Of a stretch of 7,258 nucleotides of DNA, positions 6,312 to 7,258 are shown piece after piece (positions within the stretch are counted from its first letter, which is position 1; each line of letters begins with the position of its first letter). The notes under the pieces are model-generated. The model worked only from the letters and a program-made list of their open reading frames with translations, ran no database searches and was not told the origin of the DNA. A program made the translations under genes and the position numbers. The stretch is from the NCBI GenBank assembly GCA_013042795.1, contig JABDPK010000092.1, forward strand, positions 1 through 7,258, read 5' to 3'. The DNA is from Saprospiraceae bacterium (GTDB lineage: Bacteria; Bacteroidota; Bacteroidia; Chitinophagales; Saprospiraceae).

Positions 6312-7258
6312 GGTTTTGTAATCATGAGTCTTTTAGCTGCATTTCCAATTCTGAGAATGTAGACACCAGGTGGATATGGTGAAACATCCAACTCAAAGTT
6401 CTGCTGATTTATATTCAAATATGATATTATAGTTTGACCTGTCAAATCCATTAAGGTCAGGTTGTAATTGCCTGGTGAATCATTTGAGACATAAACAATA
6501 TCACTTCCCGGATTGGGAAATATCTGGAAATCATCTTTTTGCGTGAGCGTATTGACCGAAGTAGTTATATCATAAATATTGCATAGATAAGGCTGAGGAT
6601 TCGACTCCAAAGGATCTCCGGGTATAAGATCTTTGCCTTCAAATGCAGGATAGTCCGGACTATATCGGTATGCCCGGAACATGTCTCTAGATGAACTTGA
6701 TGATCCCTGGCTTAATGCACCATTCTGGTTGACCGGATTGATGTAATCCCATACCAGATTACCTGCTGGGTCTACTTCAAAAATGCGGTATTGGTTTCCG
6801 GAACAAATCAAGGTATTTCCATTTGGTTGACGCTGAGCTCCTGAAATTCTGGAAGAGTAGAATTCAGTGTTACCTGCACCCTCGAAAGTCCATAATGCAT
6901 CTTCCGGGCCATATTTTTCGCCTTCAGGAATATTGTAATTAAATCCGTTTAAAGGCGGTTGGACAACTTCAATGGTTGAAAAATTTCCTTCAGGTCTGCC
7001 TGATCCATTATTGAATATCATCAGGTTTCCACCTCCTGGTCTGTCACCAGGTATCCAGTGCGCATCATGCTGACCATATAATCTTTGATCTTCAATTCCT
7101 CCCCGATGGTAAATTCGAGGATTACCCCACCTGAATAATATGTCTCCTCCCTTCCCGGCAATACCACCTGTATGACCAGCTGCTTCTTCTATCGATGTAC
7201 TATGATCAATAATATAGATTTCGTTTAAAGACCTTGAGCTGAAGATGATCTGGTCCAG
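6308..7258 (-). CDS. Secreted aryl-sulfotransferase-like protein with T9SS sorting domain, 5' end outside the window
   Basis: The visible 316 residues are the C-terminal part of a protein resembling bacterial aryl-sulfate sulfotransferases, beta-propeller enzymes that move sulfate between phenolic compounds. Frame is open from the right edge, so the start and N-terminal signal are missing. Counting from the edge, conserved-looking blocks are SSRSLNEIYIIDHS (7-20), AAGHTGGIAGKGGDILFRWG (26-45), GQHDAHWIP (62-70), and further on a block reading SGAQRQPNGNTLICSG, followed by an EVDPAGNLVWDYINP block. These read as repeated propeller blades with GN.VW-type turns. His29, His64 and His67 are candidates for active-site histidines, but I cannot map them onto the known catalytic His. 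Residues 244-316 form a T9SS type A sorting domain. The product is therefore likely exported across the outer membrane or anchored on the surface. Sulfotransferase activity is inferred from resemblance only; a non-enzymatic propeller is possible. Confidence 0.78.
   Translation of the reverse strand: MDQIIFSSRSLNEIYIIDHSTSIEEAAGHTGGIAGKGGDILFRWGNPRIYHRGGIEDQRLYGQHDAHWIPGDRPGGGNLMIFNNGSGRPEGNFSTIEVVQPPLNGFNYNIPEGEKYGPEDALWTFEGAGNTEFYSSRISGAQRQPNGNTLICSGNQYRIFEVDPAGNLVWDYINPVNQNGALSQGSSSSSRDMFRAYRYSPDYPAFEGKDLIPGDPLESNPQPYLCNIYDITTSVNTLTQKDDFQIFPNPGSDIVYVSNDSPGNYNLTLMDLTGQTIISYLNINQQNFELDVSPYPPGVYILRIGNAAKRLMITKP
6311..6529 (-). other. T9SS type A C-terminal sorting domain (part of the sulfotransferase-like CDS)
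   Basis: The last 73 residues begin with FQIFPNPG, the standard opening of this domain, continue through NLTLMDLTGQTI and SPYPPGVYILRI, and end with basic KRLMITKP. These are the typical beta-strand blocks recognised by the type IX secretion machinery of Bacteroidota, which removes the domain on export. This is the firmest taxonomic marker in the window. Confidence 0.92.

Noticed and set aside
7019..7021. ATG at 7021 as the start of the sulfotransferase-like gene
   Set aside because: The frame is open for 79 further codons to the window edge and those codons encode family-like sequence (AAGHTGG, GQHDAHW), so this Met is internal.
1..7258. Mobile element, CRISPR array, phage or defence system
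   Set aside because: I found no transposase, integrase, nuclease, direct repeat array, terminal inverted repeats or tRNA in either strand; the genes are ordinary chromosomal families.

Overview
The window looks like a chromosomal segment from a member of the Bacteroidota. The strongest evidence is the C-terminal type IX secretion (T9SS type A) sorting domain on the gene at the right edge. Two perfect matches to the Bacteroidota -7 promoter element TAnnTTTG lie at sensible distances from starts, start codons lack clear Shine-Dalgarno sequences, and base composition is AT-rich. Genus cannot be fixed from the sequence. A TRAP transporter of the FcbT2/FcbT3 kind would fit a marine or sediment relative, but that is inference.

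Layout, left to right. Positions 1-1184 (minus strand) hold the two membrane subunits of a TRAP transporter, dctQ followed directly by dctM, which runs off the left edge. A 79-base divergent spacer with one good promoter element separates them from a plus-strand gene (1264-2223) for a lipid-anchored alpha/beta hydrolase. That gene converges, with 5 bases between the stops, on a minus-strand pair: hemW (2823-3944), a radical-SAM family haem chaperone, and an abutting gene for a small HExxH protein resembling a zinc metallopeptidase (2229-2822). Only 17 bases separate the hemW start from a divergent plus-strand gene (3962-5734) for a TamA/BamA-like Omp85 outer-membrane protein. An NAD(P)H-dependent FMN reductase (5745-6311) follows closely. 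It converges on, and overlaps by 4 bases, a minus-strand gene (6308-7258) for a secreted aryl-sulfotransferase-like protein with a T9SS sorting domain, whose N-terminus lies beyond the right edge.

The window is almost entirely coding. The largest non-coding gap is 79 bases. No stretch of 300 bases lacks a gene, and I see no tRNA, rRNA, CRISPR array, insertion sequence, long repeat or clear rho-independent terminator. The likely transcription units are dctQ-dctM, the hydrolase alone, hemW-metallopeptidase, Omp85-FMN reductase, and the sulfotransferase-like gene.

Functionally the segment is mixed: solute uptake, envelope biogenesis, haem handling, flavin redox and a secreted enzyme. No shared pathway is evident. 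I do not see a convincing undescribed system. The points most worth a second look are the HExxH protein tied to hemW, the cysteines beside the catalytic residues of the lipoprotein hydrolase, and the tightly packed gene junctions.
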